From: Phycisphaerae bacterium
GTDB taxonomy: Bacteria; Planctomycetota; Phycisphaerae; Sedimentisphaerales; Anaerobacaceae
DNA length: 54,517 nt
NCBI GenBank assembly: GCA_016782865.1
Contig: JADHXR010000029.1
Location: 1 to 54,517 of the forward strand
Reading direction: 5' to 3'
The notes below the pieces were generated by a model, which made no database searches, was not told the DNA's origin, and saw nothing but the letters and a program-made list of their open reading frames with translations. The number at the start of each line of letters is the position of its first letter. Position 1 is the stretch's first letter. Below are positions 46,330-54,517 of the stretch, in pieces. Both the position numbers and the translations under genes were made by a program.

Positions 46330-46917
46330 TTAGAATTCCACTTTCGGCACTTCGGTCTTAGCCTGCTCGGTGGCCTCGAAATACTCGACCGGCTCGACAC
46401 CCGCTTTCCTACAGAAGAACGAGCCGAAGAATTGCTTTGAGTACGAGTTCAACGACTCAGCGGCCTGGTTATATCTTGTGCGGGCAACGTTTATCCGGTT
46501 TTCCGTGCCTTCGAGTGCCACCTGAAGGTCTCGAAAGTTTTGGTTGGCCTTCAAGTCGGGATATCTTTCCTGCAGCACCAGAAGCCGAGATAAAAGACCC
46601 GTGAGCTGGTTGGACGCCTCGATCTTGCCTTCTCTGCTGCCGGCCTGGAAATATTTTTCTCTGGATTTGGCGAGGTTCTCAAATAGCTCTTTTTCGTGCT
46701 CGGCGTATCCTTTGACGGTGCTAACCAGGTTGGGTACAAGATCGAGCCTTCGCTGCAACGTCGAGTCGATGTCCGCCCAGGCTTTTTCCGCAGCCTGTTC
46801 AAGGTTGACCGCCTTGTTGTAGCCGCTTACATACCATTGGAATATCCCCAGCCCGATCAGCAACAGGACTACCAGGATTCCAACAAGGACGACCCACGCT
46901 TTTCCAACGTTTCTCAT
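46330..46917 (-). CDS. lemA: LemA family protein
   Basis: The 195-residue protein begins with one membrane helix (AWVVLVGILVVLLLIGLGIF) and continues with the LemA core: GYNKAVNLEQAAEKAWADID, STLQRRLDLVPNLVSTVKGY, LQERYPDLKANQNFRDLQ and ENRINVARTRYNQAAESLN. It forms a helical bundle on the outer face of the membrane. Its function is not known, but genes for it commonly occur with TPM-domain proteins, as here. The ATG at 46917 follows GGAGAA, and the long upstream extension is a shadow of the TPM gene. Confidence 0.93.
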   Translation of the reverse strand: MRNVGKAWVVLVGILVVLLLIGLGIFQWYVSGYNKAVNLEQAAEKAWADIDSTLQRRLDLVPNLVSTVKGYAEHEKELFENLAKSREKYFQAGSREGKIEASNQLTGLLSRLLVLQERYPDLKANQNFRDLQVALEGTENRINVARTRYNQAAESLNSYSKQFFGSFFCRKAGVEPVEYFEATEQAKTEVPKVEF

Positions 46918-46945
46918 TTCTCCATTCTCCATTCGAAGTTTGACG

Positions 46946-47737
46946 TTACCAGCTCCCACTTGCTCCACCGCCTCCGAATCCACCGCCCATGCCTCCGCCG
47001 AAACTGCCGAACCCACCGCCGAAACTTCCGCCTCCGAACGAGCCGGACCTGCCGTAGCCTCCGTGGCCTCCGAATCCACCGAGCATGAACGGCAAAAAGA
47101 ACCACATTCCCATTCCTCTGCCGCCGCGGCCGAATAGCATGAGCATAATGAATATCATCGGCAGAATACCACAGCACGGTAGCCCTCTTGTTCTGCTTCC
47201 GACGCGAACGGGCTTCAACTTGGGCATGCCGGTCAGAGTGACACCGGCTTTGGAAGCGATTTGCCCGACAACCGTAAGATTGGCCTGGTGGATTCCCTGG
47301 CCGTAGTCTCCGCGTTTTAGATACGGCACAAGGACATCTCTGCCTACTCGGCCGCAGTACTGGTCTGTTACGAAGCCCTCCAATCCGTAGCCGACCTCGA
47401 ACCGATACTTTCTGTCTCTCGCTGCGAGCACAAAGAGCATTCCATTGTCCTTGCCTTTTTGGCCGAGCTTCCATTTCTCGGCGTACTCCAGGGCGAACTG
47501 CTCGATCGGCACGCCTTCGGTCGTCTGGACGGTCAGGACGATATATTGGGCGCCCGTTTTTTGCTCCAACTCCTGCAGGATGCCGTTTAGTGATCGCTCG
47601 GTTGAGGCGTCGATTACGTTGGCATAGTCCTGGACGTAGCGGGTCGGCCTCGGCAGGTTGGCCTCGGCGTAGCCGACCGTGGTCACGGCCGACATCACCA
47701 GAACGGTCACTAAGAGCCTGGAGAAGTCTCGTCGCAT
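46946..47737 (-). CDS. TPM-domain exported membrane protein (YgcG-like) with glycine-rich tail
   Basis: The 263-residue protein has a signal peptide (cleavage near VGYAEAN) and a TPM domain (about 35-175): VQDYANVIDASTERSLNGIL, GAQYIVLTVQTTEG, GKDNGMLFVLAARDRKYRFE, VGYGLEGFVTD. One membrane helix (about 195-215) and a C-terminal tail of mostly Gly, Ser and Phe repeats (about 225-263) follow. TPM proteins are partners of LemA in many bacteria. The start is the ATG at 47737, 2 bases after the nucleotidyltransferase stop, with GAGG upstream; a TTG 6 bases earlier is less likely. Confidence 0.88.
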   Translation of the reverse strand: MRRDFSRLLVTVLVMSAVTTVGYAEANLPRPTRYVQDYANVIDASTERSLNGILQELEQKTGAQYIVLTVQTTEGVPIEQFALEYAEKWKLGQKGKDNGMLFVLAARDRKYRFEVGYGLEGFVTDQYCGRVGRDVLVPYLKRGDYGQGIHQANLTVVGQIASKAGVTLTGMPKLKPVRVGSRTRGLPCCGILPMIFIMLMLFGRGGRGMGMWFFLPFMLGGFGGHGGYGRSGSFGGGSFGGGFGSFGGGMGGGFGGGGASGSW

Positions 47738-47739
47738 AG

Positions 47740-48498
47740 TCAAACCTCAAGCTCGTCAACAATACCGGCTAACTGCTCAATAGTTGCGTAGATTGATTCG
47801 AAGGCGTTTTCCATTTCCGTCTCGCTCAGGCGGGTCTTTTCGTGGCGCCATTTCCCGGCGGTCGCGAGAGAATCGGTTTTGATTGAAAATTCGCCTGCGG
47901 CCTTGACAAATGTCGCCTCGCTGCCGGACGCCCGGTCGAGGTCCTTTAACCAAAGCATCGCGCGTAAAAGCGGCGCGAGTCCTCTTGCCGTTGAGATAAG
48001 AATGTCACGGACGAGCTTCTTGTTGGCCGCCGCGGCGATGTAACCCTGCCTGAGCCTGATGAGCATCGCCTTTAGCTCGCGCTCGCATTGGAGGCGAACG
48101 TCTTTCTTGTCGAAAACGAGAGCGGCAAAAGGGTCATCTCCGAGGACGGTTTGGTGAGTCAGTTGAAAGTCCAGGAACTCGACGCCGAACACGTCAAGCG
48201 ATCGCTCGATATACGACGGTGTCATCAGCAGCGGCGGCGAGATTTTCTTCCTGCTCATGGGTTTGGCCATACCCGCGATGGTGTTTAGCGAGTTCAACGT
48301 ATGCTCGCCCAGGACGATGATCGTGTTGATGTCACTGTGCCGCGGCGCAAAATCGTCCGTCAGGCTGCTTCCCACCACCGCGATGCTCTGGAGATTGTCA
48401 CCGAGGGCCGTCATAAGCTTCTCGGCGAAGTCCTTTACGCAATCGCGAATCCCGAGATTCAGATCTTGAAGTTTGAGATTAGTCTTGTCCTGGCTCAT
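47740..48498 (-). CDS. Nucleotidyltransferase-fold protein
   Basis: The 252-residue protein begins with a long helix and then VVGSSLTDDFAPRHSDINTI, the GS plus DxD signature of the nucleotidyltransferase superfamily. The rest is helical (LLRAMLWLKDLDRASG) and lacks a known second domain. Members modify small molecules, RNA or proteins, or act as antitoxins; the substrate cannot be given. It is the first gene of the operon with TPM, LemA and thioesterase, all on the minus strand with gaps of 2-28 bases. Confidence 0.75.
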   Translation of the reverse strand: MSQDKTNLKLQDLNLGIRDCVKDFAEKLMTALGDNLQSIAVVGSSLTDDFAPRHSDINTIIVLGEHTLNSLNTIAGMAKPMSRKKISPPLLMTPSYIERSLDVFGVEFLDFQLTHQTVLGDDPFAALVFDKKDVRLQCERELKAMLIRLRQGYIAAAANKKLVRDILISTARGLAPLLRAMLWLKDLDRASGSEATFVKAAGEFSIKTDSLATAGKWRHEKTRLSETEMENAFESIYATIEQLAGIVDELEV

Positions 48499-48690
48499 AT
48501 TGCTTGCCGCCCCTTGAATTTCCCTAATCGTTCCAAAGCTACGAGAAGTCTACAACATTTGTTCGGCGGCGACAACCACCATATCGGCTTGGGCGAAAGG
48601 GTGCCAAATTGACAGCCGAGACGTACCGTCGAGACGTCCGAAAAAGGGCGGTTGTCGGCGATTTTGAGCGACCAATGCCGATTCGCAGTT

Positions 48691-48706
48691 TGGCACGCGT
48701 TTTGCA
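48691..48706 (+). promoter_or_regulatory. Sigma-54 promoter (-24/-12) of hsp20
   Basis: TGGCACG, 4 bases, TTGCA matches the sigma-54 consensus at every conserved base, and GG and GC are separated by exactly 12 positions. Transcription would start near 48717, about 70 bases before the hsp20 ATG. No sigma-70-type element of similar quality is seen. Confidence 0.75.
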
Positions 48707-48785
48707 ATTAGACTATCAGAGCATTAAACGATTTGATCAAAATTAAAGCATGATGGTTTAACAGAAAAGATTAGGAGGTGTTACT

Positions 48786-49229
48786 ATGGTACTGGTACCG
48801 ATCAACAGAAGACACGGAAACGGTTTGTCGAGACTTCACAACGAGATGGATGATTTGTTCGATGGTTTCTTCAGGGGGCTGGACAGGCCTTTTTCGGGAT
48901 ACAAGGCCTGGCCCGCTATCGACGTTGCCGAAGAGAAAGATTCCATCATAGTGAGGGCCGAAGTTCCCGGCTGCAAGGCCGAGGACATCGACATCTCGGT
49001 GTATGGCAACAAGCTGACCATCAGCGGAGAAAAGAAACTCGCCGAGGAGACGAAGGAAAAGGGCTACTACCACGTTGAGAGCACTTACGGCAGCTTCAGG
49101 CGCGAGCTGACCCTGTCCACCGACGTCGACCAGGAGAAGATCAACGCGGTATGCCAGGACGGCGTCCTGTCGGTGACCCTTCCGAAAGCCGCCAAGGCCA
49201 AGACGATCAAAGTCAAGGTCAAAGGGTAA
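48786..49229 (+). CDS. Small heat-shock protein Hsp20 (alpha-crystallin family)
   Basis: A 147-residue ATP-independent chaperone that holds unfolding proteins. A short N-terminal arm (LSRLHNEMDDLFDGFFRG) is followed by the alpha-crystallin domain (about 43-140; PAIDVAEEKDSIIVRAEVPG, YGNKLTISGEKK, and YGSFRRELTLSTDVDQEKIN). The GVLSVTLPK signature, with its I/V-x-I/V-type tail, ends it. TAGGAGGTG precedes the ATG. It is monocistronic behind a sigma-54 promoter, so its expression would need an activating ATPase, which would tie it to a specific signal rather than general heat shock. A large hairpin follows. Confidence 0.95.
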   Translation: MVLVPINRRHGNGLSRLHNEMDDLFDGFFRGLDRPFSGYKAWPAIDVAEEKDSIIVRAEVPGCKAEDIDISVYGNKLTISGEKKLAEETKEKGYYHVESTYGSFRRELTLSTDVDQEKINAVCQDGVLSVTLPKAAKAKTIKVKVKG

Positions 49230-49241
49230 CAAACCAAGCAA

Positions 49242-49304
49242 GCCCCGGGATGCCGAAATGGGCCTCAGCGGCAGAGCTGGGGGGATATCTCAGCATTCCG
49301 GGGC
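49242..49304 (+). other. Large imperfect hairpin after hsp20
   Basis: GCCCCGG and ATGC on the left pair with GCAT and CCGGGGC on the right across a 39-base loop that has a second short stem. There is no T-run, so it is not a standard terminator. It may stabilise the mRNA 3' end. Confidence 0.35.
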
Positions 49305-49313
49305 AAAATGCAC

Positions 49314-49476
49314 TAGGCTCTGTCTGAAAACTCGATCTGGCTTCGAGCGGCTTATTTTCCGCCTGAGTGCATCCGGCTGCATCGACGATAATACCAATAT
49401 CGTCTGCTTCGCCGTCTTTGCCAGGCGAAAAACCGCTCGCTCTCGGGCCGACGACGGACTTTTCAGACAGAGCCTG
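49314..49476. mobile_element. MITE-like element, copy 2 (inverted relative to copy 1)
   Basis: Begins TAGGCTCTGTCTGAAAACTC and ends with the near-complement CTTTTCAGACAGAGCCTG. The sequence matches the reverse complement of the element at 29449-29616 over its whole length with only a handful of differences. It is non-coding. Confidence 0.85.
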
Positions 49477-49527
49477 AAGAATAAGCTTCATCCGGTTAAT
49501 GCGTATGTGGTGCGTAGACATCGGGGC

Positions 49528-49553
49528 CCCGTTCGGCAGGCTCAGGGCAGGCT
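49528..49553. repeat. Internally deleted copy of the GTTCGGCAGAG repeat
   Basis: CCCGTTCGGCAG joined to GCTCAGGGCAGGCT matches the two ends of the longer unit at 54398-54466 with the middle missing. The remaining 49554-50057 has no gene; an AT-rich leader before the LamG gene ends in AAGGAGG. Confidence 0.5.
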
Positions 49554-50057
49554 TTGGGGCTGATTCGAGAGGAGAATCGTTTGGGCAGATGGCCAGATTA
49601 GGGCAACCAGGGGGGTAATTTGGACATTTGGGGCCCCTAACGATTCTTCTCGGTTATTGGCAACGCCACTCCACATACATATTTAACCGGAAGAGCCAAA
49701 AATAACATACAACAATCCAGATTTTCCTTGACGCGGGGCCGCCCTTTTTGGTAGATATAGGGTGTAGGTGAAGTCTGTGGATTTGCGGCTTTGTAGGCAG
49801 GAGAATTTGTTTTGATCATCCGAAACGTACCGAACGGCACAGCAAAGCACCACAAACGCCACCGGAATGGTACGCTTCGGAAATAGAGTTGTGTAAGTTA
49901 GAATTTATTTTCGAAGGAAGGAGGTAGCGCCAACTCGCAAAAAACAATCGTCACGGGAGGAAACAGACAGATTGAATTAAAGCAGGGAATTTTTCCGGTC
50001 GCTTTGGTATGTAGCCGAAGCATCAAAATGTAGGTTTTTTTTGTAAGGAGGATTATC

Positions 50058-52619
50058 ATGTGCAAGCAATTAGTCTATGTAAGTTCTTTCATTCTTGTGC
50101 TGGGCCTGATGGGAATAAGCGAGGCCCAGGATGTTGACCCGAGCCTTGTCGGCTGGTGGACGTTTGATGAGGGCTCCGGCAGTGTCGCCGCCGATTCATC
50201 CGGCAATGGGAACGACGGTACCCTTAATGGTCCGGTAGAGTGGACGGCTGACGGGAAGCTTGGCGGAGCGATGAAGTTTACCGGCCCGTACAATTTCGTG
50301 CTGGTTCAAAGCAGCCCTTCGTTGAACATGACCGATGCCATTACGATCGCCGTCTGGATAAATCCGAGCTGGACGGGCAACAACAGGATACTGCAAAAAA
50401 GCTCGGGAGGAGGAGATAACCAGTATCGTCTCATCAAAGAATGGGGTGACCACACTAAGTTCCACTTGCCGGGAGTAGGTGAGTTATACCCCCAGGAAAC
50501 GCTGCCACCAGGAGGTGAATGGACGCACCTGGCCGCGACCTACGATGGCAGTTCAATGAAGCTTTACTTCGATGGGGTAGTGGTCGCTGAGATGGACGCC
50601 AGCGGACAAATGGATACCTCTGACGGGACTCTTTGTATTGGGACCAAACATGAAACGGCACCGGCCGGCGACGAGTTCAACGGTATGCTGGACGATCTCC
50701 GCATCTACAACCGGGGCCTATCTCAAAGCGAGATCAAGAAGCTCGGCGGTAATCCACTGGCCTCCCAGCCGGCTCCGGCTGATCGGGCCGTACACGAAGA
50801 TACCTGGGCTAACATGAGCTGGACCGCGGGGGCTTTTGCAGTCTCACACGATTTGTATTTCGGAGCGAGTCTTGATGATGTCACGAACCGCGCCGAAAGC
50901 GTCTTCCAGGGCAACCAGGCTACGAATTTCTTTGTAATCGGTTTTCCCGGATTTCCTTATCCCGAAGGTCTTGTTCCGGGCACGACCTATTACTGGGTAG
51001 TTGATGAAGTCAACGACGCCAATCCCGATGGCCCCTGGCCAGGTGACATCTGGAGATTTACGGTACCCTCCCATGAAGCCTGGAAACCCATGCCGCCTGA
51101 TAGGGCCCGACTTGTGGACCCCGAAACGGACCTGAGTTGGAACCCCGGTTGGGGTGGCCGGATGCACACCGTCTATTTCGGTGAGAACTTCGACGATGTA
51201 GACAATGCCACTGGCGGATCGCCGCAGCTAACGACAACCTATGAACTTGACTCCCTTGGTTTGGGCACGACCTACTATTGGCGAGTCGATGAGTTCACCG
51301 GGGCCGTTACGCATAAGGGCCACGTCTGGAGCTTTACGACCGGAGACGCCAGCCTTGGAGGCATAAAAGGAGAATACTTCAACAATCTGACTCTGACCGG
51401 CACACCTATTTTGAGCCGAGCAGAACCTGGCATTGATTATAACTGGGCCGGCGACGCGCCGGGTCCGGGAGTCGATGCTCCTCTATACTCCGTCAGATGG
51501 ACCGGTGAGTTGAACGTACCGTTCACTGAAACCTACACTTTCTACGCGAATGTATTTTCAGCAGTACGCCTGTGGGTCGATGACGAGTTGATCATTGGTA
51601 ACTGGATGGCGCATCACATGGCTATCGAGTACCAGGCGAAGAAGAACCTTGAGGTTGGCACCGTTCCGATAGTAATGGAAATATCTAATGTGTCGGGCGG
51701 AGGATACGGAGGCGGCGACGTTATGCAGGCGCAGCTATCCTGGTCCAATCCCGATCTGCCGAAGGAGATCATCCCGCAGACCGCATTGTTGCTGCCGGTG
51801 AGGGCCCTTCGTCCGAATCCGTCTAACGGTTCAGCGGATGTAAAGCAGACATCAATTCTCAGATGGACCGCCGGCGACGATGCCGCTTCGCACCAGGTCT
51901 ATTTCGGCATTGATGAAGCCGCCGTGCAAGGCGCCGACGCAAGCTCGCCCGAGTACAAAGGCTCCACGGATCTGGGTTCGGAGAGCTTCGATCCCGGCAA
52001 GCTTGACTGGAACGCGACCTACTTCTGGCGCGTAGATGCGGTCAATGATGTCAATCCCGACAGTCCGTGGAAAGGCGACGCCTGGAGCTTTACGACTGCC
52101 GGCTACCTTGTCGTCGACGACATCGAGAACTACACCGACAATGACGCGGCGGGCGAGGCGATCTGGCAGACCTGGGTTGATGGTTATCAGAACGCCGAAA
52201 ATGGCTCGACTGTAGGCAATCTCCTTCCTCCCTACGCCGAGCGGACCATCGTCCACAGAGGCCGTCAGTCAATGCCGTTTTTCTACGACAATAGCGCCGC
52301 CACCTATTCAGAGGCGGAACTGGCGTTGGGCGGAATAGATTTGACTGAGAACGGCGGCGCAACTCTGACGATTTCGTTTAGGGGCGTTGGGGACAATGGT
52401 CCCGATCCGTTGTACGTTGCTCTCGATGGCGCCGTCGTGTATCACGAAGATCTTGCTGCGGCGCAGATAGCCGCCTGGATGGTGTGGGATATCCCCCTGC
52501 AGGCATTCGCAGGCGCGGATGTGACTAACGTTGGCAAGATTGTCGTTGGTATCGGTGACAAGACCAACACCGGCGGTGCAGGTACGATGTACTTCGATGA
52601 TATTGCCGTACTGCCGTAA
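50058..52619 (+). CDS. Exported LamG, Fn3-like and PA14 domain protein
   Basis: The 853-residue protein starts with a signal peptide (cleavage near SEAQDVD) behind AAGGAGG. Domains in order are LamG (about 27-230, WWTFDEGSGSVAADSSG), Fn3-like (about 235-430, with YYWVVDEVNDANPDG and YYWRVDEFTG), PA14 (about 435-575; GEYFNNLTLTGTPIL, YTFYANVFSAVRLWVDDEL), a further Fn3-like module (about 580-680) and the C-terminal VDDIENYTD to FDDIAVLP domain (about 690-853). It shares the C-terminal domain and Fn3-like modules with the genes at 1329 and 52756. PA14 domains bind sugars. It is likely a large surface or secreted carbohydrate-binding protein; no enzyme domain is visible. Confidence 0.87.
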   Translation: MCKQLVYVSSFILVLGLMGISEAQDVDPSLVGWWTFDEGSGSVAADSSGNGNDGTLNGPVEWTADGKLGGAMKFTGPYNFVLVQSSPSLNMTDAITIAVWINPSWTGNNRILQKSSGGGDNQYRLIKEWGDHTKFHLPGVGELYPQETLPPGGEWTHLAATYDGSSMKLYFDGVVVAEMDASGQMDTSDGTLCIGTKHETAPAGDEFNGMLDDLRIYNRGLSQSEIKKLGGNPLASQPAPADRAVHEDTWANMSWTAGAFAVSHDLYFGASLDDVTNRAESVFQGNQATNFFVIGFPGFPYPEGLVPGTTYYWVVDEVNDANPDGPWPGDIWRFTVPSHEAWKPMPPDRARLVDPETDLSWNPGWGGRMHTVYFGENFDDVDNATGGSPQLTTTYELDSLGLGTTYYWRVDEFTGAVTHKGHVWSFTTGDASLGGIKGEYFNNLTLTGTPILSRAEPGIDYNWAGDAPGPGVDAPLYSVRWTGELNVPFTETYTFYANVFSAVRLWVDDELIIGNWMAHHMAIEYQAKKNLEVGTVPIVMEISNVSGGGYGGGDVMQAQLSWSNPDLPKEIIPQTALLLPVRALRPNPSNGSADVKQTSILRWTAGDDAASHQVYFGIDEAAVQGADASSPEYKGSTDLGSESFDPGKLDWNATYFWRVDAVNDVNPDSPWKGDAWSFTTAGYLVVDDIENYTDNDAAGEAIWQTWVDGYQNAENGSTVGNLLPPYAERTIVHRGRQSMPFFYDNSAATYSEAELALGGIDLTENGGATLTISFRGVGDNGPDPLYVALDGAVVYHEDLAAAQIAAWMVWDIPLQAFAGADVTNVGKIVVGIGDKTNTGGAGTMYFDDIAVLP

Positions 52620-52645
52620 CCGGCGCAGCAGACGTGCATTAATCT

Positions 52646-52682
52646 GGGGCTTATGCTGACCGGTTTGGCATAAGCCCCTTTG
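52646..52682 (+). terminator. Rho-independent terminator after the PA14/LamG gene
   Basis: GGGGCTTATGC pairs perfectly with GCATAAGCCCC over an 11-base loop, followed by TTTGT. It separates the gene from the next paralogue. Confidence 0.8.
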
Positions 52683-52755
52683 TAAGTTCGAGGCAGTGGC
52701 GTTTTGGCCTCAGGTCAGAAGATTGCTGCAACGGTTTGGCCTAAGGAGGACTATT

Positions 52756-54273
52756 ATGCGTAAGAAATTCCTTTATCCTGTTTGGTTTGTTTTTGTGCTG
52801 TCTCTGGTCGGTATGGCCGGCGCTGCGGAAGATCCCAACGATCCGGACCCGGCTGACGGCGCCATAATTCGGGATACGTTCGTCAGTCTTAGTTGGACGC
52901 CGGGTGACTACGCGGCTTCGCACAATATATTTCTCGGTGAGAGCCTCGACGACGTGGTCGCCGGCGCGGGCGAGACATTCCGGGGCAACCAGGCCTCGAA
53001 CTATTTTGCCATTGGCTTTCCCGGATTTCCTTATCCGGACGGTGCTGTTCCGGGCACGACGTACTACTGGCGCATAGAGGATGTCGAAGCCGACGGCGCG
53101 ACGATGCACGAAGGGCCTGTGTGGAGTTTTTCTATTGCCCCCAAGACCACCTACGGCCCGATGCCGGCCGATGGCGCGGGTGCCGTAGACCCGAATGTGC
53201 AGCTTAGCTGGGAGCTTGGTTTCGGCGCAATACTGCACTACATGTACTTCGGCGACGATTTTGACGAAGTGAACAATGCCACCGTAGGCCTTCCGCAAGG
53301 TGCCCCCACCTACTTTCCCGGCACCCTTGAGCTGGAAAAGTTCTACTACTGGCGGGTGGACGCCTTCCACGGCTTCGAGACAGTCAAAGGCGATGTCTGG
53401 AGCTTCTCGACTCCGGGCGCCGTCGGGAGCCCGAAGCCGCCTACTGGCGCCGTGAATGTCAAGCATAACCAGATCCTCAAGTGGACTGCCGGCGACAATG
53501 CTGCTTCGCATGAGGTGTATTTCGGCACGGATGCCGACGCCGTGCGCAACGCCACCAAAGCTTCGCCCGAATACAAGGGCAGCAAACAGCTTGGAGTCGA
53601 GGGCCATGACCCCGGAATGCTCGAGTGGAATACCGATTACTACTGGCGAGTTGACGAAATCAACAGCGGCAATCCCAGCAGCCCGTGGAAAGGTGGCGTA
53701 TGGAGCTTCACCACAGCCGATTTTCTTGTCGTCGATGACTTTGAGGACTATAACGACTTTCCGCCCGACGAAATATGGAACACCTGGATAGACGGATTCG
53801 GTATTGCGACAAACGGCGCCACCGCAGGCTATCCCGACCCGGTTTGGACGGCGGGAGAGCATTTCGTCGAGACGCAAACTATCCACGGCGGCGAGCAGTC
53901 GATGCCGTATCTCTACGACACCGATATGAAGTTCTCAGAGGCGACTATGACATTGGTATATCCTCGTGATTGGACGGAAAAAGGCGTCGACACACTCGTG
54001 CTTTGGTTCAAGGGCGATCCGATTAACGTTGCCGCGCCGATGTACGTCGCTCTCAACGGCACGGCGGCGGTGTACCATGATGATCCCGAAGCGACGCGCA
54101 AAATCGCCTGGACCGAATGGAAGATCCCCCTGCCGCTCTTCGCAGACCAGGGCGTGGACCTGACCAATGTCGGGACGATTTCCATCGGTTTCGGCAACAA
54201 GAGCAATCTGCAGCCCGGCGGTTCGGGCACGGTGTTCATTGACGACATAGGATTGCATCGGTCCGCTCCGTAA
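52756..54273 (+). CDS. Exported Fn3-like repeat protein with the shared C-terminal domain, no LamG
   Basis: The ATG at 52756 is used, because AAGGAGGA lies 5 bases upstream and MRKKFLYPVWFVFVLSL is a signal peptide (cleavage near GMAGAAE). Three Fn3-like modules follow (about 25-320; each with YYWRxD). The C-terminal domain opens with VVDDFEDYND and closes with FIDDIGLH. It is the shortest member of the three-gene family in this window, as if the LamG and PA14 parts had been lost or never gained. Probably a secreted binding protein. The terminator that follows resembles that of the first paralogue. Confidence 0.85.
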   Translation: MRKKFLYPVWFVFVLSLVGMAGAAEDPNDPDPADGAIIRDTFVSLSWTPGDYAASHNIFLGESLDDVVAGAGETFRGNQASNYFAIGFPGFPYPDGAVPGTTYYWRIEDVEADGATMHEGPVWSFSIAPKTTYGPMPADGAGAVDPNVQLSWELGFGAILHYMYFGDDFDEVNNATVGLPQGAPTYFPGTLELEKFYYWRVDAFHGFETVKGDVWSFSTPGAVGSPKPPTGAVNVKHNQILKWTAGDNAASHEVYFGTDADAVRNATKASPEYKGSKQLGVEGHDPGMLEWNTDYYWRVDEINSGNPSSPWKGGVWSFTTADFLVVDDFEDYNDFPPDEIWNTWIDGFGIATNGATAGYPDPVWTAGEHFVETQTIHGGEQSMPYLYDTDMKFSEATMTLVYPRDWTEKGVDTLVLWFKGDPINVAAPMYVALNGTAAVYHDDPEATRKIAWTEWKIPLPLFADQGVDLTNVGTISIGFGNKSNLQPGGSGTVFIDDIGLHRSAP

Positions 54274-54323
54274 CGAGCGCAAGTTATTTGCGCTTGATGT
54301 AGCGGATCTATTTTAAGTTAGTT

Positions 54324-54358
54324 GCCTGTGCCGATTGATTCGGCACAGGCCCCTTTTG
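54324..54358 (+). terminator. Rho-independent terminator after the last Fn3-like gene
   Basis: GCCTGTGCCGA pairs with TCGGCACAGGC over a 5-base loop, followed by CCCCTTTTG. A second hairpin GCGCAA/TTGCGC lies about 45 bases earlier. Confidence 0.85.
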
Positions 54359-54397
54359 TATACTCAGGAAAATAAAATATCAAACTGCAAAGCATGT

Positions 54398-54466
54398 CCC
54401 GTTCGGCAGAGTTTACCCTGAGCGTAGCCGAATGGGCTCAGGGCAGGCTCTGAGCGAAGTCGAAGG
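54398..54466. repeat. GTTCGGCAGAG/CTGAGCGAAGTCG dispersed repeat
   Basis: A roughly 69-base unit starting CCCGTTCGGCAGAG and ending TGAGCGAAGTCGAAGG, with ACCCTGAGCGTAGCCG and CTGAGCGAAGTCG as inner direct repeats. This repeat type is widespread in bacterial genomes. A deleted copy is at 49528. Confidence 0.7.
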
Positions 54467-54467
54467 A

Positions 54468-54517
54468 TGCAAAATTGATGAAGTCATCCGCCGGAGGCGG
54501 GTTCCGCCATTTTGATT
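54468..54517. repeat. TGCAAAATT-type dispersed palindrome, cut by the window end
   Basis: TGCAAAATT, GAAGTCATCC and TTCCGCCATTTTGAT occur in the same order as in the unit at 44589-44639. Confidence 0.6.

Noticed and set aside
52741-53886. 381-codon open frame opposite the last Fn3-like gene
   Set aside because: Same kind of antisense shadow as at 1680-3095, caused by codon bias.

Overview
The window most likely comes from a planctomycete, probably class Phycisphaerae, with roughly even base composition. The clues are: an ECF sigma factor of the ATTHWS-type next to a Ser/Thr kinase remnant; several large secreted LamG and Fn3-like proteins; secreted PQQ-propeller, VCBS/FG-GAP and SGNH proteins; two Tat-exported Gfo/Idh/MocA oxidoreductases; a membrane pyrophosphatase; and a ThiD2-like/ThiE fusion. 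This is inference from gene content, since there is no rRNA in the window. No tRNA, CRISPR array, prophage or transposase gene was found.

Layout. Positions 1-1000 hold the kinase remnant and its sigma factor. Positions 1300-13400 hold mostly exported proteins: a LamG/Fn3-like protein, two PQQ-like propellers, an aldose epimerase lipoprotein, a pentaheme cytochrome, an SGNH-like protein, a cytoplasmic DUF362 protein and a TIM-barrel-like exported protein. Positions 13400-16600 are an AT-richer accessory island: a hairpin repeat, a PD-(D/E)XK nuclease-like gene, an iron-sulfur flavoprotein and what looks like an integron gene cassette, a TIR-like gene followed directly by a 61-base attC-like site. 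Positions 16600-19400 carry a Gfo/Idh plus VCBS operon. Positions 19900-29300 are core-like: coiled-coil membrane protein, hppA, an orphan HicB-like gene, rsfS, argS with an unusual AT-rich insertion, yjbQ, a possible structured RNA and yggS. Positions 29400-36800 hold a MITE, a PP2C/SpoIIE phosphatase, a HEAT protein, the second Gfo/Idh, a TIM-barrel-like exported protein and thiD2-thiE. Positions 37400-44600 hold an LtaS-like membrane sulfatase-fold enzyme and a 1560-residue CoA-dehydratase-activase-type protein. Positions 44700-49200 hold a coiled-coil/zinc-ribbon protein, the nucleotidyltransferase-TPM-LemA-thioesterase operon and an hsp20 gene behind a near-perfect sigma-54 promoter. Positions 49300-54517 hold a second inverted MITE copy, other dispersed repeats and two more members of the LamG/Fn3-like family.

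How the genes fit together. The exported sugar-related proteins (GalM lipoprotein, Gfo/Idh pair, SGNH, LamG family, TIM-barrel proteins) suggest a polysaccharide-degrading lifestyle. HppA, the multiheme cytochrome, the iron-sulfur flavoprotein and the activase-type protein fit an energy-limited, probably anoxic, metabolism. The strongest leads for something new are the attC-bounded TIR-like cassette, the sigma-54-driven hsp20, the AT-rich insertion in ArgS, the hairpin-rich gap after yjbQ, and the inverted MITE pair.
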